From positions 876,559 through 940,558 of the forward strand of contig NZ_CP026498.1 in the NCBI RefSeq assembly GCF_002953255.1: 64,000 nucleotides of DNA. The letters run 5' to 3'. Under the pieces are notes generated by a model. The model worked only from the letters and a program-made list of their open reading frames with translations, was not told the origin of the DNA and made no database searches. Positions 46,637 through 55,425 of the stretch are shown in pieces; positions within the stretch are counted from its first letter, which is position 1; each line of letters opens with the position of its first letter. A program made the translations under genes and the position numbers. This stretch comes from Streptomyces sp. CB01881 (GTDB lineage: Bacteria > Actinomycetota > Actinomycetes > Streptomycetales > Streptomycetaceae).

Positions 46637-48082
46637 CTGGAGCTGCACTTCAGCACGCTCGGATCGCTCAGGGCCCGGCACGGCGATCGGGAGCTGCGGC
46701 TGAACCGGGCTCGGGACCGCGCGGTGCTCGCCGTCCTGCTCGCGAACGCCGGGCGGCCGGTGCCCGTGGCGGAGATCATCGACGGGGTCTGGGGCGAGGA
46801 GGTGGACGAGGCGCCGAACCGGGCGAGGGGGCTGCCGGCCACCATGTACCGGCTGCGCAACGCCCTGGCCGGCGCGGACGGCACCGTCGAGGGCGGCTCC
46901 GTCGAGGGCGGCAATGTCCTGCGGCACGTCGGCAAGGCGTACCGGCTGGAGGCGGACCCGGCGAACATCGACCGCGCGGTGTTCCTCGCGGAGCTCGCCG
47001 CCGCCACCGCCGCCCGTCGCAACCGGCAGCCCGAGCGGGCCCACGCTCTGCTCACAGCCGCGCTCGGCCGGTGGTCCGCGCCGGTGGCCCTGGACGGCGT
47101 GCCGGGCCCGTTCGCCGAGCACGACCGCCGGATGCTGGCCGGGCGCCGGGAGGAGGCCCGGCTGGCCCAGCTCGAACTCGACGTCGAACTCGGGCTGCCG
47201 CTCACGGCGGAACCCGCCCCGGAGCCGGCCACCGTCGTCCCCCACGCGCTCGCGCTGGCCCGGGCCGGCCGCACCGAGCAGGCCCTCGCCCTGCTCGCCG
47301 ACTCCGCCCCCGGCGGCGAGGCGGCGGCTCTGGCGGCACGCCTCCGCGGCCGGGCCACGGACCTGGCGGACTGGACGCCCTGGGCCTCCCGCACCGCCCC
47401 CCGGCAGGTTCGCCGGCCGTTCCAACTCCCGCCTGACATTGCCGACTTCACCGGCCGAGCGACCTTGCTGACGGAGCTCGCCGCCGCCCTGGCCGCGCCG
47501 GGACCACGGTGGGTCACCGTCACCGGGCCGCCCGGCTACGGCAAGAGCGCGCTCGCCATCCACGCCGCACACCGACTCGCCCCCGGCCATCCCGACGGCC
47601 AGCTCCACGCCGACCTGGGCGGGCAGGCCCCCGGCGCGGATCCGGCCGCCGTCCTGGCCGCCTTCGTCCGGGCCCTGGGCGTCGAGGAGCGCGCCGTCCC
47701 GCCGGGCCTCACCGACCTGCGCACGCTCTACCTTCGGCTGCTCGCCGGGCGGCGCGTCCTGGTGTTGCTCGACGGCGCCGTCGATGCCGAGCAGGTCCGC
47801 CCGCTGCTGCCGGCCGAGCCGGGAAGCGCGGCTCTCGTCACCGCCGGCCGACCGCTGCCCGGTGGACACACCGTCACCGTCGGCCGGATGACGCCCGACG
47901 AAGGGATCGAGCTGTTGTCCCGCGCCCTGGGCCCCGGGCGCCTGGCCCGGGAACCGGACGCGGCGCGGGCCCTGGCCGCTGCGTGCGACCATCAGCCCCG
48001 CGCCCTACGGTGGGCCGCGAGCCGCTTGGTGGGCCGTCCCGCCTGGCCGATTTCCGCCCTCCTTTCACACCCGCACACATAA
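46637..48082 (+). CDS. SARP/AfsR-like regulator, C-terminally truncated, probable CTG start
   Basis: A 481-residue regulator. The N-terminal OmpR-type winged helix (ELHFSTLGSLRARHGDRELR ... AVLAVLLANAGRPVPVAEII) and bacterial transcriptional-activation domain are followed by an NB-ARC ATPase: GPPGYGKSALAIHAAHRL, RRVLVLLDGAVDAEQ and ACDHQPRALRWAASRL. It stops soon after this GLPL-like motif and lacks the winged-helix and TPR parts of full AfsR. No ATG/GTG/TTG exists between an in-frame TGA (46598) and the homologous N-terminus; a CTG at 46637 lies 6 nt after GGGAGG and is the best start. A GTG at 46724 would delete half of the DNA-binding domain. Confidence 0.75.
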   Translation: MELHFSTLGSLRARHGDRELRLNRARDRAVLAVLLANAGRPVPVAEIIDGVWGEEVDEAPNRARGLPATMYRLRNALAGADGTVEGGSVEGGNVLRHVGKAYRLEADPANIDRAVFLAELAAATAARRNRQPERAHALLTAALGRWSAPVALDGVPGPFAEHDRRMLAGRREEARLAQLELDVELGLPLTAEPAPEPATVVPHALALARAGRTEQALALLADSAPGGEAAALAARLRGRATDLADWTPWASRTAPRQVRRPFQLPPDIADFTGRATLLTELAAALAAPGPRWVTVTGPPGYGKSALAIHAAHRLAPGHPDGQLHADLGGQAPGADPAAVLAAFVRALGVEERAVPPGLTDLRTLYLRLLAGRRVLVLLDGAVDAEQVRPLLPAEPGSAALVTAGRPLPGGHTVTVGRMTPDEGIELLSRALGPGRLAREPDAARALAAACDHQPRALRWAASRLVGRPAWPISALLSHPHT

Positions 48083-48215
48083 GATCCGTCTGCGAATAAA
48101 CGCGAGCGTTCATCCCTCGTCAACCGGCCCATCACAAAATCCCGAAGGCGGCGGCGATCACCATCTGATCAGGTAAGCCGCCCGGAATCACCGGCGATGG
48201 GAAGAGGACGAACTG

Positions 48216-48491
48216 ATGAGTGGGACCGTCACATGTATCAACCGCGCGCCGGCCGGCACCGCCGCCGAGCACGGTGCGGCGCGCCTGATCAGGCAGGGCG
48301 ACGGCTACCCGGTCGCCCACTACGCGCCGGACGGCAACCGGTCCGCCCGGTACGCGACCCGGGCGTCCAGCACGGCCGGCTGCGGCACCAAGGCGGTCAG
48401 GCGCGCCGCCGGCCGGCTCCACGGCGGGATCGCCGACCCGAGCTCCACCGAGAGCCCCCACGCCGTTCGGCCGGTACCGGAGAGCCGCTGA
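48216..48491 (+). CDS. Small hypothetical protein between the two SARP genes
   Basis: A 91-residue frame with ATG 8 nt after GAAGAGG. It is basic, rich in Ala/Gly/Arg, with two Cys and no signal peptide, domain or membrane helix. Its length and ribosome site make translation plausible. It overlaps a long shadow frame of the following SARP gene, which argues that the SARP does not start as early as 48197. Function unknown. Confidence 0.4.
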   Translation: MSGTVTCINRAPAGTAAEHGAARLIRQGDGYPVAHYAPDGNRSARYATRASSTAGCGTKAVRRAAGRLHGGIADPSSTESPHAVRPVPESR

Positions 48492-48640
48492 GCCCCGCGC
48501 GCCGCCCTTACCGCCCCGCCCCCGGCCCTCGGCCCCAGCCCCCAGCCCCCAGCCCGCAGCGAATCCCCCACGCGCCACGCCATCCACCAGCCCCGGCGCG
48601 CCGTCCACCCGGGGCCCGACGAGCCGCCGGGAGAGCCGTC

Positions 48641-51640
48641 ATCGCCACCGACCCCGTACCCGCCACCGAACGCACCGCCTCCAGCGCGTCCGACCTGCGT
48701 TTCCACCTGCTCGGCCCGCTGACCGCCCGGGTCGACGACCGCCGCCTCGACCTGGGCCGCCGCCAACAGCAGGCCTTTCTCGCCATGCTGCTCGCCCACC
48801 CGGGCCGGCCGCTGACCGCCGCCCGCCTCGCCGAGGGCATCTTCGACGAGGACAACCCGCCCACCCGGCCCAAGTCCGTCCTGGCCACCCACGCCTACCG
48901 GCTGCGTCGCGCGCTGCGCGACCACCACGCCGCACACCTCCTGGTCACCGTCGACGGCGGCTACCGCCTCGACGTCCCCGCCGAGTCGCTGGACTCCGTA
49001 GCCTTCGACCGCCTCGTCGCGCAGGCGGAGAACGCCGCCGCCGACCGGCCGCGGGCCCGCGACCTGTTGACCCGGGCGCTGGCCCTGCACAAGGGCGAGC
49101 CGCTGGCCGGACTGCCCGGCGGCCATGCCGTCGATCTCCGCCGCCACCTGACCGAACGCCGGGTGGCGGCACTGGAGGCGAAGCTCGCCCTCGACGTCGA
49201 TCTGGGGGACAACCCGTCCTGCCTGGTCGAGCTCGACCAAGCCGTGTTCGCCCACCCGTTCCGCGAGCGGTTTCGCGCCTTGCTGATGCTGGAGTACCAC
49301 CTGGCGGACCGCCCGGCCGAGGCGCGGGCCGTGTACGCCGATGCCCGGCGCGACTACCACACCGAGGGGCTGGACTGCCCGGAGCTCGACGCGCTGCACA
49401 CGCGGATTCGGCACGCCGACCCCACCCTCGGCACGGCCACCCGCCCCGTGGGCCGCTCGGCCGCAGCTCACGGCCGGCCTGCTCCCGACCGGGGGACGGA
49501 CTCCCGAAGCTCGCCAGTACCGGAACAACTTCCCACTCCCCTGGTCGACTTCACCGGCCGGCAGAGCGCTGCTGCAGAGCTGACCACCGTGCTCACCCGG
49601 CCCGACCCGGGCGCCGTGGTCATCTCGGCGGTCAACGGAATCGGCGGTTCCGGAAAGACCAGTCTGGCCGTGCACGTCGCCCACGCCCTGCGCGAGCGGT
49701 TCCCCGACGGCCGACTGCACCTGGACCTGCGTGGCGCCCAGGCCGACCCGCTCGACCCGGCCGAGGCACTCGGCCAGCTGCTGGCCTCGCTCGGCGTCGC
49801 GGACCGGGAGATCCCGGCAGACCCGGCCGAGCGCGCCGCGCTCTACCGCACCACCGTGGCCGGCCGCCGCCTGCTGGTGCTGCTCGACAACGCGGCCTCC
49901 GCCGAGCAGACCGCCCCGCTGCTGCCCGGCGCTCGGACCTGCGCCGTCCTGGTCACCAGCAGGGTCTGGCTGACCGGTCTCCCGGGCGCCCACCACCTCC
50001 ACCTCGACGCGATGGAGCCGGCCGAAGCGCTGGACCTGCTCGCCACCGTCGCCGGCCGCGCCCGGACGGAGGCCGAGCCCGAGGCCGCCACCGCGATCGT
50101 CACGGCCTGCGGCCTGCTGCCGTTGGCCGTACGGGTTGCCGGCTCCAGGCTCGCAGCCGACCCCGCGCAGTCCCTGGCCGGCCTGGCCTCCGCCCTGGCC
50201 GACGAGCGGACCCGACTCGCCGAACTCGCCCACCACCACACTTCGGTCGAGCCCGTCCTGGCGCTCTCCTACGCCCGGCTCGACAGCGAACAGGCCCGCG
50301 CCCTCCGGCTGCTCGCCCTCCCGGACACGCCCGTGCTCGGCCTGGACCCGGCCGCAACGCTGCTCGACCGCTCCCCTGAGCGCACCCGCGAGCTCCTGGA
50401 ATCCCTGGTCGACCTGAACCTGCTGAACTCCCCCGCCGCCGACCGGTACGGGCTCCACGACCTGCTGCGGGTCTTCGCCCGCCGGCGCTGCGCCGGCGAG
50501 GACGCCCCGGCAGAGGTCTCGGCCGCGTACGCCCGGCTGCTCGCCTTCTGCCTGGCCACCGCCCGTAACGCCGAGGCGACCGCCCACCACGTCGAGCACA
50601 CCCGCCGCAGCCTGATCACGGCGGAGACCACCGTGCCCGGCAGGTCATTCGACACGGTGGAGGACGCCACCGCCTGGCTGCGCGACCAGACCGACCTCCA
50701 CCAGGCGGTGATCCGCCGGGCCTGCCAGGACCCGGCCCTGCCGCTCGCCCAGGCCGCCGACCTGACGGACAAGATGGGCTCGATCCTGTTCGGCCGCGAC
50801 TACGTGACCACGGTCGGCGACCTGGCGGCCCGGGTCGCCGAGGCGGCGCCTGCCCGCGACGAACGGGACGCCGAGGCGCTCGCCCGCTCGGTCCGCGGCA
50901 GCATGCTCTGGCACGCCGGCTCCTACGCGGCGGCGGGCGAGGAGCTCCGCCGCTGCCTGCCACTGTGCGCCGGGGCGGCGCTGCGCCGACTGCGCGCCAA
51001 CGTCCTCCAGCTGCTCGGGGCGAACGCGCGGGTGCTGAGCGACTTCGAGGCGGCGATCGGTCCGCTCGAAGAGGCGTCGTCGCTGTTCCACCAGCTCGAC
51101 GACGAGACCGCCGAGGGCCTCGCACTCGGCGAGCTCGGCTACAACCACGCCAGGAGCGGCCACCTCGCCCGGGCCCGCGCGGCCGGTGAGCGGTGTGCCG
51201 AGCTGACCGGCAGTGAGGTGTCCATCTCCTCGTCCGTCGGAAGCTACTACCTGGCCCGGATCCTCCACCTCTGCGGCGACCTCGCACGGGCCCTGGAGCG
51301 GGCGGAAGGCGCCCTGGCCCGGTTCCGTTCCTTCGGCATGCCCGCCTTCCAGGCCGCGACCGGCGGCCTGATCGCCGGGATCCACCTCACGGCCGGGCGG
51401 CCGACGGCCGCCGTCCGGGCCGCGGAGGAGGCAGTTCCACCGGCCCACTGCGTCGGCGGGATGCTGGAGGGCACCGTGCTGCGCGTCCTCGGCCAGGCCC
51501 TCGCCGACCTGGGCCACCGCAGCCGGGCCAGGGCCTGCCTCGAACAGGCGCTTGAGCACTTCAGGCGGCTGGACCTCGACGCCGACGCGGCCGAGACCGA
51601 GCAGCTGCTCGGCGTGCTCATCGAATGTCCATCGCCATGA
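48641..51640 (+). CDS. AfsR/SARP-family regulator with NB-ARC and TPR domains (start uncertain)
   Basis: About 980-999 residues. In order: SARP winged helix (LRFHLLGPLTARVDDRRLDL; ARLAEGIFDEDNPP), BTAD helical domain (to ~260), NB-ARC with P-loop GIGGSGKTSLAVHVAHAL, RRLLVLLDNAASAEQ and GLLPLAVRVAGSRL, a winged-helix part with YGLHDLLRVFARRR, then C-terminal TPR-like helices (GELGYNHARSGHLARARAAG; GQALADLGHRSRARACLEQA). It is probably an activator of nearby or secondary-metabolite genes. No ATG/GTG/TTG fits the N-terminus: ATC at 48641 is 5 nt after GGGAGAG, and CTG at 48695 is the next option. The start given here is provisional. Confidence 0.85.
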   Translation: MATDPVPATERTASSASDLRFHLLGPLTARVDDRRLDLGRRQQQAFLAMLLAHPGRPLTAARLAEGIFDEDNPPTRPKSVLATHAYRLRRALRDHHAAHLLVTVDGGYRLDVPAESLDSVAFDRLVAQAENAAADRPRARDLLTRALALHKGEPLAGLPGGHAVDLRRHLTERRVAALEAKLALDVDLGDNPSCLVELDQAVFAHPFRERFRALLMLEYHLADRPAEARAVYADARRDYHTEGLDCPELDALHTRIRHADPTLGTATRPVGRSAAAHGRPAPDRGTDSRSSPVPEQLPTPLVDFTGRQSAAAELTTVLTRPDPGAVVISAVNGIGGSGKTSLAVHVAHALRERFPDGRLHLDLRGAQADPLDPAEALGQLLASLGVADREIPADPAERAALYRTTVAGRRLLVLLDNAASAEQTAPLLPGARTCAVLVTSRVWLTGLPGAHHLHLDAMEPAEALDLLATVAGRARTEAEPEAATAIVTACGLLPLAVRVAGSRLAADPAQSLAGLASALADERTRLAELAHHHTSVEPVLALSYARLDSEQARALRLLALPDTPVLGLDPAATLLDRSPERTRELLESLVDLNLLNSPAADRYGLHDLLRVFARRRCAGEDAPAEVSAAYARLLAFCLATARNAEATAHHVEHTRRSLITAETTVPGRSFDTVEDATAWLRDQTDLHQAVIRRACQDPALPLAQAADLTDKMGSILFGRDYVTTVGDLAARVAEAAPARDERDAEALARSVRGSMLWHAGSYAAAGEELRRCLPLCAGAALRRLRANVLQLLGANARVLSDFEAAIGPLEEASSLFHQLDDETAEGLALGELGYNHARSGHLARARAAGERCAELTGSEVSISSSVGSYYLARILHLCGDLARALERAEGALARFRSFGMPAFQAATGGLIAGIHLTAGRPTAAVRAAEEAVPPAHCVGGMLEGTVLRVLGQALADLGHRSRARACLEQALEHFRRLDLDADAAETEQLLGVLIECPSP

Positions 51641-51697
51641 CCGAGCCTTATGTCGTGCCCCGGTCAACCGGACCGGGTCAATAGGGAGGCAACGCAC

Positions 51698-52102
51698 ATG
51701 TCCGTCAAGGGAATCCGTCGGGTCGTCCTGGGCCTGGCCACCACCGCGCTCGCCGGCGGGATCGCACTGACCGGCGCCGGTACGGCTTCGGCATCGAGCG
51801 GCGGCGGCTGCGGCGGCCCGGGTTGGAAGCAGACCTGCATCAGCGCCGGCGGCGGCCAGGTGTCGGCGCAGGTGAACACCAACTTCGCGAGCAACAACTG
51901 CACCGAGCAGATCATCATCTGGGACTACACCACCGGCAGCCAGGCGATCTCCACCTCGTTCCCCTGCCACTCCGGCCAGTACTCCTACACCTACACCCTC
52001 AACAACCCGACCCCGGGCCACGACTACAAGGCCGAGGCCCGCTTCTACTGGCAGCCCGGCAGCGGCTACGACTACCAGCTCAGCCCCGACCTCTGGTACT
52101 GA
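51698..52102 (+). CDS. Small secreted protein with four cysteines
   Basis: A 134-residue exported protein. Signal peptide of about 32 residues (GIRRVVLGLATTALAGGIAL, ending TASAS). The mature part of about 100 residues contains four Cys (GGGCGG, KQTCIS, NNCTEQ, FPCHSG), enough for two disulfides, and many aromatic residues (YSYTYTLNN; ARFYWQPGSGYDYQ). Family not recognised; the composition suggests a small beta-sheet protein. ATG follows AGGGAGG. It lies 57 bp after the SARP-NB-ARC gene and before a strong terminator, so it may be that regulator's target or co-transcribed. Confidence 0.8.
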   Translation: MSVKGIRRVVLGLATTALAGGIALTGAGTASASSGGGCGGPGWKQTCISAGGGQVSAQVNTNFASNNCTEQIIIWDYTTGSQAISTSFPCHSGQYSYTYTLNNPTPGHDYKAEARFYWQPGSGYDYQLSPDLWY

Positions 52103-52159
52103 GCCACCGGGGGGTGAGGTGACACCGCCCTCCGCCCCTGTGGGTCCTGAGCCCGCACC

Positions 52160-52194
52160 GCGTCCCGCCCCCGACACTCACGGGGGCGGGACGC
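52160..52194. terminator. Perfect 14-bp terminator hairpin
   Basis: Arms gcgtcccgcccccg (52160-52173) and cgggggcgggacgc (52181-52194) pair perfectly around a 7-nt loop, 58 bp after the small secreted protein gene. It separates that gene from the converging response-regulator operon. Confidence 0.8.
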
Positions 52195-52482
52195 CCTGGC
52201 ACCCGGTGGCCCCGCGCCAGGCCCCGCTGGACAGTGGCGCCGGCCGGACGTCGACGGGAAGGCACGAGTCGGCACGAGCCCGGCGAACAGGCGGGACCTC
52301 ACGGGAGCACGGCGGCCCACCCGGCCACGGGAGCCGCGGGGCGGCTCCGTTCGGGTGGCGGCGGTACGGCCGGAGACGAGGCCGACGGTGCTCACTGAGG
52401 CGGGCAGGGCCACGTGCCGCGAGCGAGTTCCGGCCCTCGCGCAGCGGAACCTGCGCCTCCGGACCGGGGACGGAATGCCCGG
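52195..52482. other. Gene-free stretch before the response regulator stop
   Basis: About 290 bp of GC-rich sequence. I see no start/stop arrangement, ribosome site or family match on either strand. The only structured element nearby is the hairpin just before it. Confidence 0.4.
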
Positions 52483-53142
52483 TCAGGTGACCAGGCCGTG
52501 GCGGTAGGCGTAGATGACGGCCTGGACCCGGTCGCGAAGTTGAAGTTTGGTGAGGATGCGGGAGACGAAGGTCTTGACGGTCTCATGGCTGATGACGAGG
52601 GTTGCGGCGATCTCACTGTTGGAGAGGCCGTCGGCGACGAGGCGGAGAACTTCCAGTTCGCGAGGAGTGAGCGGGATGTCCCGGTGGGTCTTCTCGGCGG
52701 GGCGGATGCGGGCGGCGTAGCGCCCGACGAGGCGGCGTGTCACGTCAGGGTCGAGGAGGGCCGCGCCGGTGGCCACGGTCCGGATGCCGTGGAGCAGTCG
52801 GTCCGGAGGGGCGTCCTTGAGGAGGAAGCCGCAGGCGCCGACGCGCAGTGCCTCGTAGACGTATTCGTCCAGGTTGAACGTGGTCACCACGAGGACTTTG
52901 ACGGGGTGGGGCACTCCGACGCCGGCCAGCAGGCGGGTGGCTTCGAGGCCGTCGAGGACCGGCATGCGGATGTCCATCACGACGACGTCGGGTCGTACCT
53001 TGCGGGCGAGGTCGACCCCGGTCCGTCCGTCTCCGCACTCGCCCGCCACCTCCATGTCGGGCTGGGCACCGATGATGGTGACCAGGCCGGTGCGGACCAG
53101 CATCTGGTCGTCGCAGACCAGGACCCGGATCGGTGCGCTCAC
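52483..53142 (-). CDS. NarL/LuxR-type response regulator
   Basis: A 219-residue two-component regulator. Receiver domain: acidic pocket CDD (10-12), phosphoacceptor VVMDIRMP (D57), conserved Thr in VVTTF and Lys in FLLKDAPP. C-terminal LuxR HTH: LTPRELEVLRLVADGLSNSE, TLVISHETVKTFVSRILTKL. GTG start overlaps the kinase stop (GTGA), so the pair is co-translated. It probably controls its own operon and unknown targets; the CPBP protease gene upstream hints at a cell-envelope or peptide-stress theme. Confidence 0.94.
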   Translation of the reverse strand: MSAPIRVLVCDDQMLVRTGLVTIIGAQPDMEVAGECGDGRTGVDLARKVRPDVVVMDIRMPVLDGLEATRLLAGVGVPHPVKVLVVTTFNLDEYVYEALRVGACGFLLKDAPPDRLLHGIRTVATGAALLDPDVTRRLVGRYAARIRPAEKTHRDIPLTPRELEVLRLVADGLSNSEIAATLVISHETVKTFVSRILTKLQLRDRVQAVIYAYRHGLVT

Positions 53143-54350
53143 GAGGTGCCGTCGGCGGGGATTCGTGCCCGGACGGTGAAGCCGCCGTCCGGGCCGCAGC
53201 CGGCGCTGAAGTCGCCGCCCAGAACGTCGACGCGCTCGCGCAGGCCCGCCAGGCCCCGTCCGCTGCCGGCGGCGACGGCGGTGGCGCGTGAGCCGGTTCC
53301 GTCCGTGCTGACCTCCACGGTGATCTCCCTCTCGCCGCGCTGAACCTGCACGGAAGTGTGGCTGCCGTGAGCGTACTTGAGGGCGTTGGTCAGTGCTTCC
53401 TGCACCACCCGGTAGGCGACGAGGTCGGCGCTGCCGGTCGATGCCGGCGGTGTGCCCCGCTCGGTGAACTCCACGGGCTGTCCGGCCCGGCGGGTCTGCT
53501 CGACGAGCGTGAGGACCCTGCCGACGGCCGGTGTCCTGGCCTGCATGGCCTCCGCCGGGCCGCCGCCGTGGTCGGTGCCGTGGCCGGTCTCGTAGTCGGT
53601 GCCGTGACCGGGGTTGAGCAGGTCCAGCAGGTGACGCAGGTCGGTGAGGGCGCGGCGGCCGGTGTCGCTGACAGCGGTCAGGGACTGCTCCAGCCGCTCG
53701 GGTGCGGCGGTCAGGTAGCGGGCGGCTTCGGCCTGGACGACCATCGCGGTCACGTGGTGGGTCACCACGTCGTGCAACTCGCGGGCGATGCGGATGCGTT
53801 CGGCAGTACGGGTCTCGGCAGCCACACGCTCGCGGCGTGCGGCCTCCGTGGCCCGTGTGGAACGCAGCCACGCCCCGGCTCCCCAGGCCAGGGCGAGCGT
53901 CAGGTAGAACGTCACGAACTCCGTCGCCGTCTCGCCGCCCGAACCGAGCCGGGCAAGCGCGATCGCCAGCGGCACGTACGCCACGGACAGAAGGATCACG
54001 GTGGTGCGCCGGCGCTGTTCCAGATGGAAGCCGGCACTGATCAGCGCGACGGGCAGGGTGGTGCCGGCGGCCGAGTGGTAGCCGCACAACTGGTCAAGGG
54101 CGAAGCCGCACGCCACCAGCGCGAGACAGATGACCGGCCACCGCCGGCGCACCACGAGGGAGAGGCATTCGAGCGCGAGGGCCACGACGGCCAGCGCGTC
54201 GAAGGGGCGGGTCGGCAGGTCCCCGACCTGCGTCCCGTGGCCGCGTAGTCCCGGCAGGAACGACGCGACCAGGAACAGTGCCCCGAGAGGGAGGTCGCGG
54301 AGGGTGACGTCGAGCCGGCGCCACACCTGACCGGCCCCCTGAAGGCTCAT
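53139..54350 (-). CDS. HisKA_3-family sensor histidine kinase
   Basis: A 403-residue membrane sensor. The N-terminal third has four to five hydrophobic helices with short extracytoplasmic loops. The dimerisation/phosphoacceptor helix is RIARELHDVVTHHVTAMVVQ, whose His in ELHD is phosphorylated. The HATPase part shows VVQEALTNALKYA (N box) and GRGLAGLRERV (G box). A linker around GHGTDYETGHGTDHGGG repeats GHGTD. ATG overlaps the CPBP stop by 1 nt (TGATG), and its stop overlaps the response-regulator start. Confidence 0.93.
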   Translation of the reverse strand: MSLQGAGQVWRRLDVTLRDLPLGALFLVASFLPGLRGHGTQVGDLPTRPFDALAVVALALECLSLVVRRRWPVICLALVACGFALDQLCGYHSAAGTTLPVALISAGFHLEQRRRTTVILLSVAYVPLAIALARLGSGGETATEFVTFYLTLALAWGAGAWLRSTRATEAARRERVAAETRTAERIRIARELHDVVTHHVTAMVVQAEAARYLTAAPERLEQSLTAVSDTGRRALTDLRHLLDLLNPGHGTDYETGHGTDHGGGPAEAMQARTPAVGRVLTLVEQTRRAGQPVEFTERGTPPASTGSADLVAYRVVQEALTNALKYAHGSHTSVQVQRGEREITVEVSTDGTGSRATAVAAGSGRGLAGLRERVDVLGGDFSAGCGPDGGFTVRARIPADGTS

Positions 54351-55183
54351 CACCGGGTGAGTGTAGCGAGGGCGTCGACGCGCTCGGCACGCCGGCGGGG
54401 GACGATGTGGCCGCGCCGACGGGCCAGCCGCAGGAAGACGACCGTGAGCAGCGCGCCGAACAGCGTCGCGTACACGCTGGCCTCCGGGCCGAACTCGCCG
54501 CCGGTGAGCAGCTTGGCCCCCGACGTCGAGGCGTCCAGCAGTCCGTGCGTGTCGCCGTTGCCCGAGACCTCGGTGCCGAAGATGCCGGACTCCGCGAAGT
54601 TCCAGCCGAAGTGCAGGCCGATCGGCAGCCACAGGGAGCGGGTGGCGGCGTACCCGGCGGCGAGCATGCCGCCGGCCTCGATGGCGATGGCGACGCCGCC
54701 CAGCAGGGTGGCGTCCTTGTTGAGCAGGTGGGCCGCACCGAACACGCTGCCGGACAGAGCCAGCGCGATGTACGTTCCGAGGCCGCGCTCCACGAGCCGG
54801 AAGAGCAGGCCGCGGAACATCAGTTCCTCCGTGACGGCGGCGCCCGCCATGAAGCCGACCAGCCCGATCGCCCCGGCCGGGGAGCCGAAGCCGTGGACCT
54901 CGTAGTCCCCGAGGAAGTAGATGTTCGCAATGACGGATCCGAACATCGCGACCCCGATCACCAGGCCCCGCAGGAGCGACCCGGGCGCTCCCTCGCGGGC
55001 CAGTTCCGTGACCGGGCGCCGCTCGGTACGCCCCACGACCCATCGGTAGACGAGCACCGAGAGCATGACCGTCAAGCCGCCCACGAGGAGCGAGAGCCAC
55101 GGGTTGTCCTGGACCGCGGTGGCACCTTGTCCGCCGACCGCACCGGCCAGGACCACGGCCGAAATCTGCCACACCAGTTTCAT
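54350..55183 (-). CDS. CPBP-family intramembrane protease
   Basis: A 277-residue polytopic membrane protein (about seven to eight helices). The CPBP (ABI) motifs are present: the EExxxR-type GAAVTEELMFRGLLFR, SGSVFGAAHLL with its metal His, and LHFGWNF. Such proteases process prenylated or peptide substrates or aid bacteriocin self-immunity. It is the first gene of a tightly overlapping operon with the kinase and regulator, so it may cleave or modulate the sensor. ATG at 55183 begins directly with the first helix. Confidence 0.88.
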   Translation of the reverse strand: MKLVWQISAVVLAGAVGGQGATAVQDNPWLSLLVGGLTVMLSVLVYRWVVGRTERRPVTELAREGAPGSLLRGLVIGVAMFGSVIANIYFLGDYEVHGFGSPAGAIGLVGFMAGAAVTEELMFRGLLFRLVERGLGTYIALALSGSVFGAAHLLNKDATLLGGVAIAIEAGGMLAAGYAATRSLWLPIGLHFGWNFAESGIFGTEVSGNGDTHGLLDASTSGAKLLTGGEFGPEASVYATLFGALLTVVFLRLARRRGHIVPRRRAERVDALATLTR

Positions 55184-55425
55184 GACGACTCTTTCTTCGG
55201 TTCCGTTTCCGGTTCCTTGTCCGGTCCGCGGCCAGGGCGCCGCGGCTGAACCGAACGCTAGGGAAACGGTGATCAGGAATCGTCACCTCACAGGGGACAC
55301 CTGCACGTAGCTCTCACGGGGGACAGACCCCAGCCACCCTCCCGGGGTGCGAGCCTGTGCAGCTGCGGGGAGGCTCCGGTCACGGCGCAGAGCAGGCCGC
55401 GGCGCCGGCTGCAGCGGCTGGGCGG

